Below, in pieces: positions 49,081 to 57,493 of a stretch of 64,000 nt of DNA. Made by a program: the position numbers and the translations under genes. The notes under the pieces are model-generated. The model made no database searches, had not been told where the DNA came from, and saw only the letters and a list, made by a program, of their open reading frames with translations. This stretch comes from an uncultured Oscillibacter sp. Lineage in GTDB: Bacteria > Bacillota > Clostridia > Oscillospirales > Oscillospiraceae. Position 1 is the first letter of the stretch; each line of letters opens with the position of its first letter. The stretch spans positions 110,647 to 174,646 of the forward strand of contig CAJTSM010000003.1 in the NCBI GenBank assembly GCA_910578935.1, in the 5' to 3' direction.

Positions 49081-49659
49081 ATGAAAACGCGAATGTTCGC
49101 CATTCTGCTCTGTCTGCTGTCCCTCTCCGGCTGCGGGGGAAAATCGGAACCGATCCCTCTGGAAGACCTCCCGGAGGACTACAGCCTGGAGCAGGCCAAG
49201 GAGGACGGCTGCCTCGTCACGGAGAACGGAACCGTCACCAGCGGACGGGAAGCCTGGGAAAAATTTCTGAAAGCCGCCGATGCCGGAAAGTCCGCCTCTG
49301 TGCGGCTTTGCAGCTATTACACCTTGGACGACCCCTCCCGGTATGACCCGGATTATTACGAGTCCATCAAGGATGACGATCCCATGATGTTCCTGCGGGA
49401 CCTGTCCTACGACGGGGAGCGTTTCACCACTGTCTCCTATGAGGAGGGCCAGCGGTATGAGGAAAGCTATTCCCTTCTCCGGCAGCGGGAGGAAACCGTC
49501 CAATCCACCGGCGTCAAAATTGTCCAGTACATAATCACGGACGACGCCGAGACATCCCTGGAAAAGATTTACGCCCAGCTCTACAGCTCCACCTTTTCGC
49601 CGGAGGGCGGAATCCCCTTCGCCACCGTGTACCAGGAGTTCATTCCGCCGGAAGGTTAG
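49081..49659 (+). CDS. Hypothetical lipoprotein
   Basis: A 192-residue protein with a lipoprotein signal (MKTRMFAILLCLLSLSGCGG; lipidated Cys at residue 18). The mature part is acidic and about 170 residues, with DGCLVTENGTVTSGREAW near the start and a repeated pattern of short beta strands. AAAGGAGG precedes the ATG at 49081. No known family recognised. Its stop codon TAG lies within the left end of the inverted-repeat element at 49656. Confidence 0.8.
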   Translation: MKTRMFAILLCLLSLSGCGGKSEPIPLEDLPEDYSLEQAKEDGCLVTENGTVTSGREAWEKFLKAADAGKSASVRLCSYYTLDDPSRYDPDYYESIKDDDPMMFLRDLSYDGERFTTVSYEEGQRYEESYSLLRQREETVQSTGVKIVQYIITDDAETSLEKIYAQLYSSTFSPEGGIPFATVYQEFIPPEG

Positions 49660-49821
49660 GTCTTGCTTGAAACATGTCAAAACACCCAAACGGCGGATCT
49701 TTTTCCGCTACTCCACGTTAAATTTTCTTGCTGGGCGGCAGCCCGCCTTTGAAAATTTGCCTTGATTGGCGGAAATATCTCTCACCGTTGGGCATTCTGT
49801 CAATGTTCGAACAAGGCCTAA
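49656..49821. mobile_element. 166-base imperfect inverted-repeat element (MITE-like)
   Basis: The whole stretch folds back on itself. The left end TTAGGTCTTGCTTGAAACAT and the reverse complement of the right end, TTAGGCCTTGTTCGAACAT, align, and the similarity continues inward through CCCAAACGG / CCCAACGG, TTTCCGC and AAATTTTC to a GC-rich centre near 49738. There is no ORF and no T run. Termini resemble those of the 51-base repeat at 50756-50806. It may be a non-autonomous transposable element or a large structured RNA. Confidence 0.6.
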
Positions 49822-49871
49822 CGTCTGTTTTATAACAGACTCTAAGCGTCCGCTCATGAGAGGAGAGCCAG

Positions 49872-50759
49872 ATGGAGTACATTCCCGCCAAGTCGATCGT
49901 GAACCGGACCAAGGACCCCAGCTGGTTCGGCACGGAATACAACATGAACATCTACCGGGGCTGCTGCCACGGGTGCATCTACTGTGACAGCCGAAGCGAC
50001 TGCTACCGAAACGATCCATTCGACCAAGTCAAGGCCAAGGCGGACGCTCTGCGAATTATCCGGGATGATCTGGAAAGCAAGGCCAAAACCGGCGTGGTGG
50101 CCACAGGCTCCATGAGCGATCCCTACAACCCCTTTGAGGAGGAGCTCCAGCTCACCCGCCGGGCCCTGACGCTGCTGGAGGCCTATGGCTTCGGTGTGGC
50201 CATTGCCACAAAGAGCGACCTCATTGTCCGGGACGCCGATGTGCTGTCCTCTATCCACCGGACCATGCCCGCTATCTGCAAAATCACCCTTACTACCTGC
50301 AACGACGCGCTGGCCGCCAAGGTGGAGCCTTATGCCCCTTCTCCTTCCCGCCGTCTGGCGGCGGTGGAGCGGCTCAGTGCGGCGGGGCTGTTTACCGGTA
50401 TTTTAATGATGCCCATTCTCCCCTTCCTAGAGGACAGCCCGGAGAATATTCGAGACATCGTGGACCGGGCCGCGGACGCGGGGGCCCGGTTCGTCTACCC
50501 GGCTCTGGGCATGACCTGCCGGGCGGGACAACGGGAATATTTTTACCGAAAGCTGGAGGAGCAGTTTCCCGGTCAGGGCTTGGCGGAACGGTATCAAAAG
50601 CGATACGGTCCCCGGTACGAGTGCCCCAGTCCCAAGGCCCGGGCCCTGTGGGCGGTTTTCCAGGAGGCGTGTAACCGCCGGGGAATGCTGTACTCCATGG
50701 GGCGCATCGTCACCGCCTCCCGGCGGGGGCACGAGATGGACCAGCTCAGTTTATTTTAG
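49872..50759 (+). CDS. SplB-like radical SAM protein
   Basis: The 295-residue product has the iron-sulfur motif C-x3-C-x2-C in RGCCHGCIYCD near residue 35, then TGSMSDPYNPFE and IATKSDLIVRD, as in the SplB/COG1533 group. Spore photoproduct lyase belongs here, but this protein is shorter than typical SplB, so DNA repair is only one possibility. GAGGAG precedes the ATG. A palindrome (GTCTGTT TTAT AACAGAC, 49823-49840) lies in its leader. The gene is bracketed by two TTAG-ended inverted repeats. Confidence 0.85.
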   Translation: MEYIPAKSIVNRTKDPSWFGTEYNMNIYRGCCHGCIYCDSRSDCYRNDPFDQVKAKADALRIIRDDLESKAKTGVVATGSMSDPYNPFEEELQLTRRALTLLEAYGFGVAIATKSDLIVRDADVLSSIHRTMPAICKITLTTCNDALAAKVEPYAPSPSRRLAAVERLSAAGLFTGILMMPILPFLEDSPENIRDIVDRAADAGARFVYPALGMTCRAGQREYFYRKLEEQFPGQGLAERYQKRYGPRYECPSPKARALWAVFQEACNRRGMLYSMGRIVTASRRGHEMDQLSLF

Positions 50760-50808
50760 ACCTTACTTAAGAAGCGGAAAAATGCCGGTTCTTGGGCAAG
50801 GTCTAAAA
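50754..50808. repeat. Inverted repeat overlapping the radical SAM stop codon
   Basis: TTTTAGACCTT at the left pairs with AAGGTCTAAAA at the right. Over the 51-base core (50756-50806) the 22-base arms agree at 18 positions (TTAGACCTTACTTAAGAAGC against TTAGACCTTGCCCAAGAACC). It contains the TAG stop. It could be a small relative of the element at 49656, or a 3' mRNA hairpin; a T run for termination is missing on the plus strand. Confidence 0.6.
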
Positions 50809-50898
50809 AAATGTCCCGGCTGTGCAGCATTTTCTTCTCCTGAACAGTATTCTTTATAGAGCGCTCATCTCATCCCCTTTTTTGAAAGAAGGTGTAAC

Positions 50899-51354
50899 AT
50901 GGACACAGAATCCGCTGTGGAGCGCTATGGCGCCATGGTCTACCGCCTGGCCTATGCCCAGCTCCGCAGCCGCCAGGACGCCGACGATGTATTTCAAGAG
51001 GTTTTCCTCCGCTATCACCGCGCCGCTCCACCCTTTGAGAGTGAGGAACACCGCAAAGCCTGGCTCCTGCGGGTAACGGCCAACTGCGCAAGGAGCCTTG
51101 CCGCCTCTCCCTGGCGGAAACGCGGCGTCCCGCTGGAGGATGTCTATTCGTACAGCCAGCCGGAGGAATCCGGCCTGGACGCCGCCCTGTCCCAACTGCC
51201 GTCCAAGTACAGGGCGGTCATCCACCTCTACTATTACGAGGGCTATGGCACGGCGGAAACCGCCCGCATTCTGGGGCGCAGGCCTTCCACCATCCGCGCC
51301 CAGCTGACGCGAGCCCGGCAGACCCTGGCCCGCCTATTGAAGGAGGATTTATGA
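50899..51354 (+). CDS. ECF-type RNA polymerase sigma factor
   Basis: A 151-residue sigma factor with region 2 (LAYAQLRSRQDADDVFQEVFLRY) and region 4 (LPSKYRAVIHLYYYEGYGTA, then RRPSTIRAQLTRARQTL). It is clearly paralogous to the factor at 46154 (both have LYYYEGY and PST-R/Q-L-RAR). Start at 50899 with GAAGG upstream. The end overlaps the next gene by four bases. Confidence 0.92.
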   Translation: MDTESAVERYGAMVYRLAYAQLRSRQDADDVFQEVFLRYHRAAPPFESEEHRKAWLLRVTANCARSLAASPWRKRGVPLEDVYSYSQPEESGLDAALSQLPSKYRAVIHLYYYEGYGTAETARILGRRPSTIRAQLTRARQTLARLLKEDL

Positions 51355-52367
51355 ATTTTTCAGAGACTTACACCCGCGTCAACGCGCCGGTTAGCCCCTC
51401 TCCCTGCTTAATCGAAAAAACCCTGGAGAAAACCAAAGCCCAGCGCTCTCCCTTTCCCCTCCACCGTCTGGCGGCCGTCACAGCAGCGGCAGTGGTGCTC
51501 CTGGCCACTCCGGCCCTGGCGGCACAGACGGAACCGGGCTATCATCTGCTTTACGCCCTCTCTCCTGCTTCCGCCCAGTTTTTTCAACCCATACAAAGGT
51601 CCTGTACGGACAACGGCGTAACGGTGGAGGTGGACTCCGTCCGCGTGAAGGGGGACACTGCCCAGGCATACATTGCCCTCCGGGGAGACACAGTGGACGC
51701 CAACATCGATCTTTTTGACAGCTACAGCTTTCATTTTCCCTTTGACCAGACCCAGCACTGTGAGCGGGCCGGTTTCGACCCTGATACCAACACGATGTTC
51801 TACCTGGTAACGGCTCAAACCATGGACGGCTCGCCCATTCCCCAAGGGAGAAAGATGACCTTTTCCCTGGGCTGCTTCCTCTCCGGCAAACGGGCGCTGG
51901 AGGGTGCCGCGGTTCCCCTGGAGCTGACGGACTACGCCGCGGAGGCAAAGACGGCGGAGGGCTGTTTCCGCACTGGAGGCGGCGGAAACTTGTCTCTGTC
52001 AGACTCCGTGTCTATGCTCCGGCCTGGCGAAGCTCTGGCGGAACCAGCCCCCGGCCTTACCGTCACCGCCGCCGGGTATGCGGATGGGCTCTTTCACGTC
52101 CAGCTCTGCCAGGGCGACGCCGGAGAACTGGACAACCATGGCCGGCTGTGGCTGGAAAACCGTGAGGGGAAACGTCTGGAGGATCTTAGCACCGTCAATT
52201 TCACGGATTTCTCGAAGGAGGACGCCCGGCAGGATTACCAAGAGTTTGCCTTTGACGTCGCCCCGGAGGACTTGAAGAACTATACGCTTCACGGAGATTT
52301 TTACACCGTCTCCGCCCGGATTGACGGGAACTGGCGCATTACTTTCCCCTTGGAAAACGCCGGATAA
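51351..52367 (+). CDS. DUF4179-like membrane protein, probable anti-sigma factor
   Basis: The 338 residues have a cytosolic N-terminus of about 40, one membrane helix (LAAVTAAAVVLLATPALAA) and a large extracytoplasmic domain containing CTDNGVTVEVDSVRVKGDTAQAYIALRG, similar in design to the protein at 45089. Coupled by a four-base overlap to the ECF sigma gene, which is the basis for the anti-sigma call. Confidence 0.75.
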   Translation: MNFSETYTRVNAPVSPSPCLIEKTLEKTKAQRSPFPLHRLAAVTAAAVVLLATPALAAQTEPGYHLLYALSPASAQFFQPIQRSCTDNGVTVEVDSVRVKGDTAQAYIALRGDTVDANIDLFDSYSFHFPFDQTQHCERAGFDPDTNTMFYLVTAQTMDGSPIPQGRKMTFSLGCFLSGKRALEGAAVPLELTDYAAEAKTAEGCFRTGGGGNLSLSDSVSMLRPGEALAEPAPGLTVTAAGYADGLFHVQLCQGDAGELDNHGRLWLENREGKRLEDLSTVNFTDFSKEDARQDYQEFAFDVAPEDLKNYTLHGDFYTVSARIDGNWRITFPLENAG

Positions 52368-52390
52368 CCGGGTGTTCTTCCCAAAATGGT

Positions 52391-52431
52391 AACCGTCCCG
52401 GACCGCGCAGAACGCGCAGTCCGGGACGGTT
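52391..52431. terminator. Hairpin between convergent anti-sigma gene and lysS
   Basis: AACCGTCCCGGAC / GTCCGGGACGGTT, a perfect 13-base stem with a 15-base loop. T runs are weak on both sides, so termination is probable but not certain. Confidence 0.65.
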
Positions 52432-52449
52432 CATTTATGTTAAATTTTC

Positions 52450-53943
52450 TCAGTCCAAAGGCTTCATTGTGGGGAACAAAATCACGTCCCGGATGGTGTC
52501 CGCCCCGGTCAACAGCATAACGCAGCGGTCGATCCCCATACCCATACCGCCGGTGGGCGGCATACCATATTCCAGAGCCGTCAGGAAATCTTCGTCCAGC
52601 ATCTCCGTCTCGTCGTCTCCCCGGTCCCGGAGCTCCGCCTGCTTCTCAAAGCGGCGGCGCTGGTCGATAGGGTCGTTCAGCTCGGAGTAGGCGTTGGCCA
52701 GCTCGCTGTGACAGACAAAGAGCTCAAACCGCTCCGTCAGCCGGGGATCCGCCGGGCTCCGTTTGGTTAACGGGGAAACCTCCACCGGATACATTGTGAT
52801 AAAGGTGGGCTGAATCAGCTTCTCTTCCACCCGCTGGTCAAAGCAGGCATACAAGGCGTTGCCCCAAGTTTGATCCGCCGTCTCCGCCAGCTCCACGCCG
52901 ATGTTTTTGGCGGCGGCCACAGCCTCGGTATCGTCAGAGATGGCGGCAAAGTCCACCCCGGCGTATTCCTTCACGGCGTCTACCATGGTCAACCGCCGCC
53001 AGCCGGGGGTCAGGTCAATCTGCTGGCCCATCCACTCCACCTGATAGCTCCCCCGAATTTCCTTGGCCGCGCCGGAGAGGATGCCCTCAGCGATGTCCAT
53101 CATCCCATGGAAGTCGGTGTAGGCCTGGTAGAGCTCCACCGTGGTAAACTCCGGATTGTGCTTGGGGTCCATACCCTCGTTACGGAAGATGCGTCCGATC
53201 TCATACACCCGGTCCATGCCGCCCACAATCAGCCGCTTCAGCGGCAGTTCCGTGGCAATGCGCATATACATATCGATGTCCAGGGTATTGTGGTGGGTGA
53301 CGAAAGGCCTGGCCGCCGCGCCGCCGGCCAGGGTGTTCAGCACCGGGGTTTCCACCTCGATGTAGCCCATACCGTCCAGATAGCGCCGCATGAACCGGAT
53401 AAACCGGGAACGGATGAGGAAGTTATTCTTCACATCCGGGTTTACCATCAAGTCCACGTAGCGCTGGCGGTAGCGAAGCTCCTTGTCCTGAAGGCCGTGG
53501 AACTTCTCCGGCAAGGGCAGCAACGACTTGGAAAGCAGGGTAATGTTCTTCGCTCGGACGCTCATCTCTCCCCGCTGAGTACGAAAAACCTCGCCGTCCA
53601 CGCCTACAATATCGCCGATGTCAAATTTCTTGAACTTCTTATAAACCGCCTCGTCCATCTCGTCTTGGCGGGCGTAAAGCTGGATGCGGCCGTCCGTATC
53701 TTGCAAATCGCAGAAACTCACCTTACCCATACCCCGTTTGCTCATGAGGCGTCCCGCCACCTTTACGGACTTGCCCTCCATGGCGTCGAAGTTTTCCTTG
53801 ATCTGCCGGGACGTAGCGTCCCAGTCGAACCGGGTCAGCTGAAAGGGATCCTCTCCGGCGGCCTGAAGCTCCGCCAGTTTCTCCCGGCGAACCCTGGTCT
53901 GCTCACCCAGGTCCAGCTCGGGCTTTTTCATTTGTTCAGCCAT
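52450..53943 (-). CDS. lysS: Lysyl-tRNA synthetase, class II
   Basis: It charges tRNA-Lys. The 497-residue product has an N-terminal OB-fold anticodon-binding domain (about 55-150, VAGRLMSKRGMGKVSF) and a class II catalytic core with motif 1 (RSRFIRFMRRYLDGMGYIEV), motif 2 (FRNEGMDPKHNPEFT) and motif 3 (GGMGMGIDRCVMLLT). It follows greA by 26 bases, a common Firmicute pair. Confidence 0.97.
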   Translation of the reverse strand: MAEQMKKPELDLGEQTRVRREKLAELQAAGEDPFQLTRFDWDATSRQIKENFDAMEGKSVKVAGRLMSKRGMGKVSFCDLQDTDGRIQLYARQDEMDEAVYKKFKKFDIGDIVGVDGEVFRTQRGEMSVRAKNITLLSKSLLPLPEKFHGLQDKELRYRQRYVDLMVNPDVKNNFLIRSRFIRFMRRYLDGMGYIEVETPVLNTLAGGAAARPFVTHHNTLDIDMYMRIATELPLKRLIVGGMDRVYEIGRIFRNEGMDPKHNPEFTTVELYQAYTDFHGMMDIAEGILSGAAKEIRGSYQVEWMGQQIDLTPGWRRLTMVDAVKEYAGVDFAAISDDTEAVAAAKNIGVELAETADQTWGNALYACFDQRVEEKLIQPTFITMYPVEVSPLTKRSPADPRLTERFELFVCHSELANAYSELNDPIDQRRRFEKQAELRDRGDDETEMLDEDFLTALEYGMPPTGGMGMGIDRCVMLLTGADTIRDVILFPTMKPLD

Positions 53944-53969
53944 GCCTGCTCTCCTTTTCTATCAATGGC

Positions 53970-54443
53970 TTAACGCTCAATTTTCAACACCTTATATCGA
54001 ATGTTTCCCCGGGGAGCCTCCACCACGGCCGTTTCCCCTTCCCTCTTGCCAATGAGGGCCTTGCCAAAGGGGGACTCCTCGGAAATAATGCCGTGCATCG
54101 GGTCAGACTCCTGGGAACCCACAATGGTATAAGGCGTGGGCAATGCCTTCCCGTCTGGCCCCTCCACCGTCACCTTGCAGCCGATCGCCACCACATCGGT
54201 ATTATTGCTCTCGTCTACAATCGCCGCGTGCTGAAGTATTTCCTCTACTTCGGCAATGTGAGAGTAAAGCTTTCCCTGTTCGTTTTTCGCCTCGTCGTAC
54301 TCGCTATTTTCGCTGAGATCACCAAAGCCCCGGGCCACCTTGATCTGCTCCGCCACTTCGTCGGAGCGAGTCGTCTTGAGGTAATTCAATTCCTCCTGCA
54401 GCTCGTCGTAACGGGCCTGACTCATCTTGTATTCTTTTGCCAT
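53970..54443 (-). CDS. greA: Transcription elongation factor GreA
   Basis: GreA rescues backtracked RNA polymerase by stimulating transcript cleavage. The 157 residues form the N-terminal coiled coil with the acidic tip (ARGFGDLSENSEYDEAK) and the C-terminal FKBP-like domain (ISEESPFGKALIGKREGE). The ATG at 54443 follows AAAGGA. Driven by a consensus promoter 75 bases upstream. Confidence 0.96.
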   Translation of the reverse strand: MAKEYKMSQARYDELQEELNYLKTTRSDEVAEQIKVARGFGDLSENSEYDEAKNEQGKLYSHIAEVEEILQHAAIVDESNNTDVVAIGCKVTVEGPDGKALPTPYTIVGSQESDPMHGIISEESPFGKALIGKREGETAVVEAPRGNIRYKVLKIER

Positions 54444-54517
54444 GTCGGACGGTTCCTTTCTTCTCATATGCTTTACCCAGAGGAAATGTTCCCCAGAGTG
54501 CAATTTTACAAGAAGAT

Positions 54518-54546
54518 ATTATATAGAAGGAGTCCGGGAATGTCAA
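54518..54546 (-). promoter_or_regulatory. Consensus sigma-A promoter of greA-lysS
   Basis: Minus strand TTGACA, 17-base spacer, TATAAT: a perfect match in both boxes, the strongest promoter in the window. Its -35 overlaps the stop codon of the preceding gene. Confidence 0.93.
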
Positions 54547-55298
54547 GCCTCTCCATTTGCGAGCTTCTTTCCGCTCCCTAAGGCAATCTGCTCCCGCTTC
54601 AACACCCCTGCTTCCCGGAGAACTGCCAACAGCTGCCCCCGGTCCACCCCCTCTGGCAGAGCCTCTTCCATACTGGGCGGTAAAGCCAAAGACGGCAGAG
54701 TCTGCTTTTCATCATAGAGCCGCAGGGCCACAGAGTTTTTCAGGGACAGATCTGTCCGGGCGTCAAAGAGAACCAAGGCTTCCGCCCCCTCCAACTGGTC
54801 TTTAGAGGGGCCCAGCAGCAGCGACACGCCGTATTCCCGCCGGAGCTGACGGCAAAGCTCCTCTCCGCCGTAAGGCAGGTCCAGCAGCACATAGCGGTGC
54901 CGGAGGCACAGCTCCGTCACCGTCCGGACCGCCTCCCCTGTCAGCGCTGCCGCCGACACGGCCACCCGTGCCCCCGCTACCGGCATGCCTTTTTCCGCCA
55001 GCCCCGTCCGAACCCAGTCCGCCGCAATAGCCCGCCGGAGAGCCAAGGTGCTGACAGGCCGCAGGCCGCATTTTATGATCTGCTCCCGGAAAGGAAACGC
55101 CTCCGGCAACACGATCTGGGTCACGCCCCGCTTTCGCAGCTTTTTCCCTGCCGCCAGCACCCGGCGGGAGAGAATTGCTCCATGAGAACTTTTCACAATC
55201 TCTGCCTGTAAAAACCGCATCCGCTGGACAGGCCGCTCCTCCAACCGGACGCTCCGTTGTCCCTTTTTGGGCTCTGCCCAGATTAATAAACCTACCAT
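54543..55298 (-). CDS. Hypothetical protein
   Basis: A 251-residue soluble protein with no recognised family. The first 60 residues are basic (EPKKGQRSVRLEERP), the middle is alpha/beta in pattern (VTQIVLPEAF, VLLDLPYGGEELCRQL, LLLGPSKDQLEGAEALVLFDA), and it ends in a Gly-Lys-rich tail. The start at 55298 has GGGAGG eight bases upstream, inside the arm of a perfect hairpin. The gene lies last after ftsE-ftsX-M23 peptidase; a cell-wall or division role is only a guess from position. Confidence 0.75.
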   Translation of the reverse strand: MVGLLIWAEPKKGQRSVRLEERPVQRMRFLQAEIVKSSHGAILSRRVLAAGKKLRKRGVTQIVLPEAFPFREQIIKCGLRPVSTLALRRAIAADWVRTGLAEKGMPVAGARVAVSAAALTGEAVRTVTELCLRHRYVLLDLPYGGEELCRQLRREYGVSLLLGPSKDQLEGAEALVLFDARTDLSLKNSVALRLYDEKQTLPSLALPPSMEEALPEGVDRGQLLAVLREAGVLKREQIALGSGKKLANGEA

Positions 55299-55304
55299 AA
55301 AAAT

Positions 55305-55337
55305 GACCTCCCGCCCCATAATATGGGGCGGGAGGTC
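55305..55337 (-). terminator. Hairpin covering the ribosome binding site of the next gene
   Basis: GACCTCCCGCCCCAT / ATGGGGCGGGAGGTC, a perfect 15-base GC-rich stem with a 3-base loop. On the minus strand its second arm contains the GGGAGG ribosome binding site of the gene at 55298 and is followed by ATTTTT. It may therefore act both as a terminator for the M23 peptidase gene and as a block to translation of the next gene. Confidence 0.75.
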
Positions 55338-55350
55338 AAATTATGCGCCG

Positions 55351-56601
55351 TCAATCACTCAAGGTATAGCCGGTCAGATATCCCTTTTTGGGCGCGGCAC
55401 CGTCGTTCAGCGGATTGATGATCGTATCGTTTTCCTTGATTTCAAAATGCAGATGGGGCCCGGTAGAACGCCCGGTAGAACCCGTAATGCCCAGTACGTC
55501 GCCCTGTTTCACCTGCTGGCCCACGCTGACCTTCCGGCTGCTCATATGTCCGTAGAGAGTGGAATTGCCGGGGCCGTGGTAAACCACCACATAATGTCCA
55601 TAAGAGCTGGAATACTCGGAGATGATGACCTGCCCGGCCTTAGCGGCATAAATACTGCTGTTATATCCTACCCGGCCAATATCGGTTCCCTTGTGGTTGG
55701 TGGACCCAATGCCGCCGGGGGAAGCCCGGCCTCCTACGGTGGAAGTAATATAGCGGCTGTTCACCGGCCAGATATACCCGCCTGGGTTGGAGGTGGGGCC
55801 GGACTGACCCGCCGCGGCCCGCCGGGCCGCTTCCTCCTCCTCCATCTTTTTGATCAGCGCTTTAATTCGGGCCTGGACCTCCGCCTCTTCCTCGGAGAGG
55901 TCGTCCATAGCGTCTTCCTGGTCCTTCTTTTGCTGCTGAAGCTTCACCACCAAGGCGTTCGCCTCTTCACGGCGGCGGTCCAGATCCAGCTTTTTTGTCT
56001 CCAGCTCCGCCTTAGCCTCTTCGGAGGCGTTCTTCTGCCCTTCCAGCTCCGCTTTTTTTCCGGCGGTGACGGCCTGTAGGGTCTTTAAATCCTCAATGAC
56101 GCGCTGGTCATACTCCATGATCTCGTTGACCACGTCCAGCCGGCCCAAAAGGTCTGAAAAACTGTTGGCCCGGAACAAAACGGACCAATACTCTACCTTC
56201 CCCTGCTCTTCCATGGCCCGTACCCGCTTGCAGAACAGCTCGTACTGAGCCTCTTCCCTGGCCTCTGCATCCGCCAGCTCCGCCGCCGTCTGGGCGATCA
56301 GAGCTTCGTAGGTGGCAATCTCTTCCTCTTTGTTGGCAATCTCCTGCTCCGTCACACCGATCTGGCCGTCTAGCAGGCGTTTGCGCTCCATGGTCGTGCT
56401 GATGTCGGAAGACAGTTTGTCAATTTGCGCCTGAATGTCTTTTTTCTCCTGAGCCAAGCCTTTGGCGTCGCTTTTCAGCGCGTCGATGTCCGCCTGAGTT
56501 ACCGCTGCGGCAGTGGGGCTCAGATCCGCCAGCACCAAACACAGTGTCAGAGCCAGCAGCGGCAGGGTGCGGAAGAGGAACCGTTTACAGTTTCGCTTCA
56601 T
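55351..56601 (-). CDS. EnvC-like M23 family murein hydrolase/activator
   Basis: The 416-residue exported protein has a signal peptide (about residues 1-33, LLALTLCLVLADLSPTAAA), a long coiled coil (about 35-260), and a C-terminal M23/LytM domain with HKGTDIG, the GHYVVVYHG strand and HLHFEI. The zinc ligands (HxxxD and HxH) are present, so it may be an active endopeptidase rather than only an activator. The start at 56601 follows GAGGAGGG. Position after ftsEX suggests that it is the hydrolase or activator controlled by that complex. Confidence 0.9.
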   Translation of the reverse strand: MKRNCKRFLFRTLPLLALTLCLVLADLSPTAAAVTQADIDALKSDAKGLAQEKKDIQAQIDKLSSDISTTMERKRLLDGQIGVTEQEIANKEEEIATYEALIAQTAAELADAEAREEAQYELFCKRVRAMEEQGKVEYWSVLFRANSFSDLLGRLDVVNEIMEYDQRVIEDLKTLQAVTAGKKAELEGQKNASEEAKAELETKKLDLDRRREEANALVVKLQQQKKDQEDAMDDLSEEEAEVQARIKALIKKMEEEEAARRAAAGQSGPTSNPGGYIWPVNSRYITSTVGGRASPGGIGSTNHKGTDIGRVGYNSSIYAAKAGQVIISEYSSSYGHYVVVYHGPGNSTLYGHMSSRKVSVGQQVKQGDVLGITGSTGRSTGPHLHFEIKENDTIINPLNDGAAPKKGYLTGYTLSD

Positions 56602-56611
56602 GCCGCCCTCC

Positions 56612-57493
56612 TCAGACCTGTAAATATTTCCGAATCGCGGAGAGGCTGCCCCCCACGCCAATAAAGATACCCGCCCCTGCGAAGGAACCCGCCACCGGGA
56701 TCCATAGCTCTTTAAAGGGAATTACGTCGATGAGCTGGAGTGCGTCACTGGTGCTGACGCCCCGGGCCACGGCCTCATAGAGTCCCCACTCCATCAAGAA
56801 GGCAACAGAGGCCCCCAGAAAGCCCATGAGGAAGCCCTCGTACACAAAGGGCCAGCGGATAAAGCCATTGGTGGCCCCTACCATCCGCATAATGGCGATT
56901 TCCTCCCGCCGGTCAAAGGTAGTGAGGCGGATGGTGTTGGAGATGATAAACACGGACACCACGAACAAAATGGCGATCAAGGCCACGCAGACCACAGTTG
57001 CCACGTTGCGGATCGTGATAAAGCCCCCGGCTACCTCTTCAGAGGCGTTGACCTTGGCAATCCCGTCCACCGCCTCCACAGCCGCTTTGGTCTGTGAAAT
57101 ACGCTCCAGATCTAAAATTTTCAAGGAAAAGCGGTCCCGCAGAATCTCCGGGTCCAAATCCTGAAACATCTCCTCCTCTGGATACTGTTCCAGAAAGTTT
57201 TCCATTGCCTGCTGACGGCTGATAAAGGCAACAGAATCCACATTTGGAATGGCTTCCAACTTTTTCTGAAGGCTCTGAGCATTTGGAAAATCCTCCTCTA
57301 CAAAGGCCAGCATCTCGTTCTCCCGCTCTAGTTCCTTCAAAAGCCCGTTGGCGTTCACCGCCACCAGGGTAAAGGTGCCCATAATCAGCAGGCAGGCCAC
57401 GGTAATGCCGATGGCGGCGAAACTCATGAATCCATGGCTGAACATGTTGGAAACGCCCTCATGGATGAAATATCCGAAATTGTGTTTAGACAT
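56612..57493 (-). CDS. ftsX: Cell division ABC transporter permease FtsX
   Basis: Membrane partner of FtsE. The 293 residues show a first membrane helix (about 22-44), a large extracellular domain (about 45-165: LEAIPNVDSVAFISRQQAMENF), and three more helices with TFDRREEIAIMRMVGATNGFIRWPF between the second and third. Start 57493 lies inside the end of ftsE (eight-base overlap) after GGAGG. It controls peptidoglycan hydrolases through its extracellular loop. Confidence 0.95.
   Translation of the reverse strand: MSKHNFGYFIHEGVSNMFSHGFMSFAAIGITVACLLIMGTFTLVAVNANGLLKELERENEMLAFVEEDFPNAQSLQKKLEAIPNVDSVAFISRQQAMENFLEQYPEEEMFQDLDPEILRDRFSLKILDLERISQTKAAVEAVDGIAKVNASEEVAGGFITIRNVATVVCVALIAILFVVSVFIISNTIRLTTFDRREEIAIMRMVGATNGFIRWPFVYEGFLMGFLGASVAFLMEWGLYEAVARGVSTSDALQLIDVIPFKELWIPVAGSFAGAGIFIGVGGSLSAIRKYLQV

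Noticed and set aside
49804..49813. TGTTCGAACA palindrome as a possible SOS (LexA) box
   Set aside because: It has the wrong half-site orientation for the Gram-positive LexA box and lies inside the arm of the fold-back element, where the pattern is explained by the repeat.
52870..53973. A 367-codon open frame antisense to lysS
   Set aside because: Shadow of lysS with low-complexity composition and no start signals.
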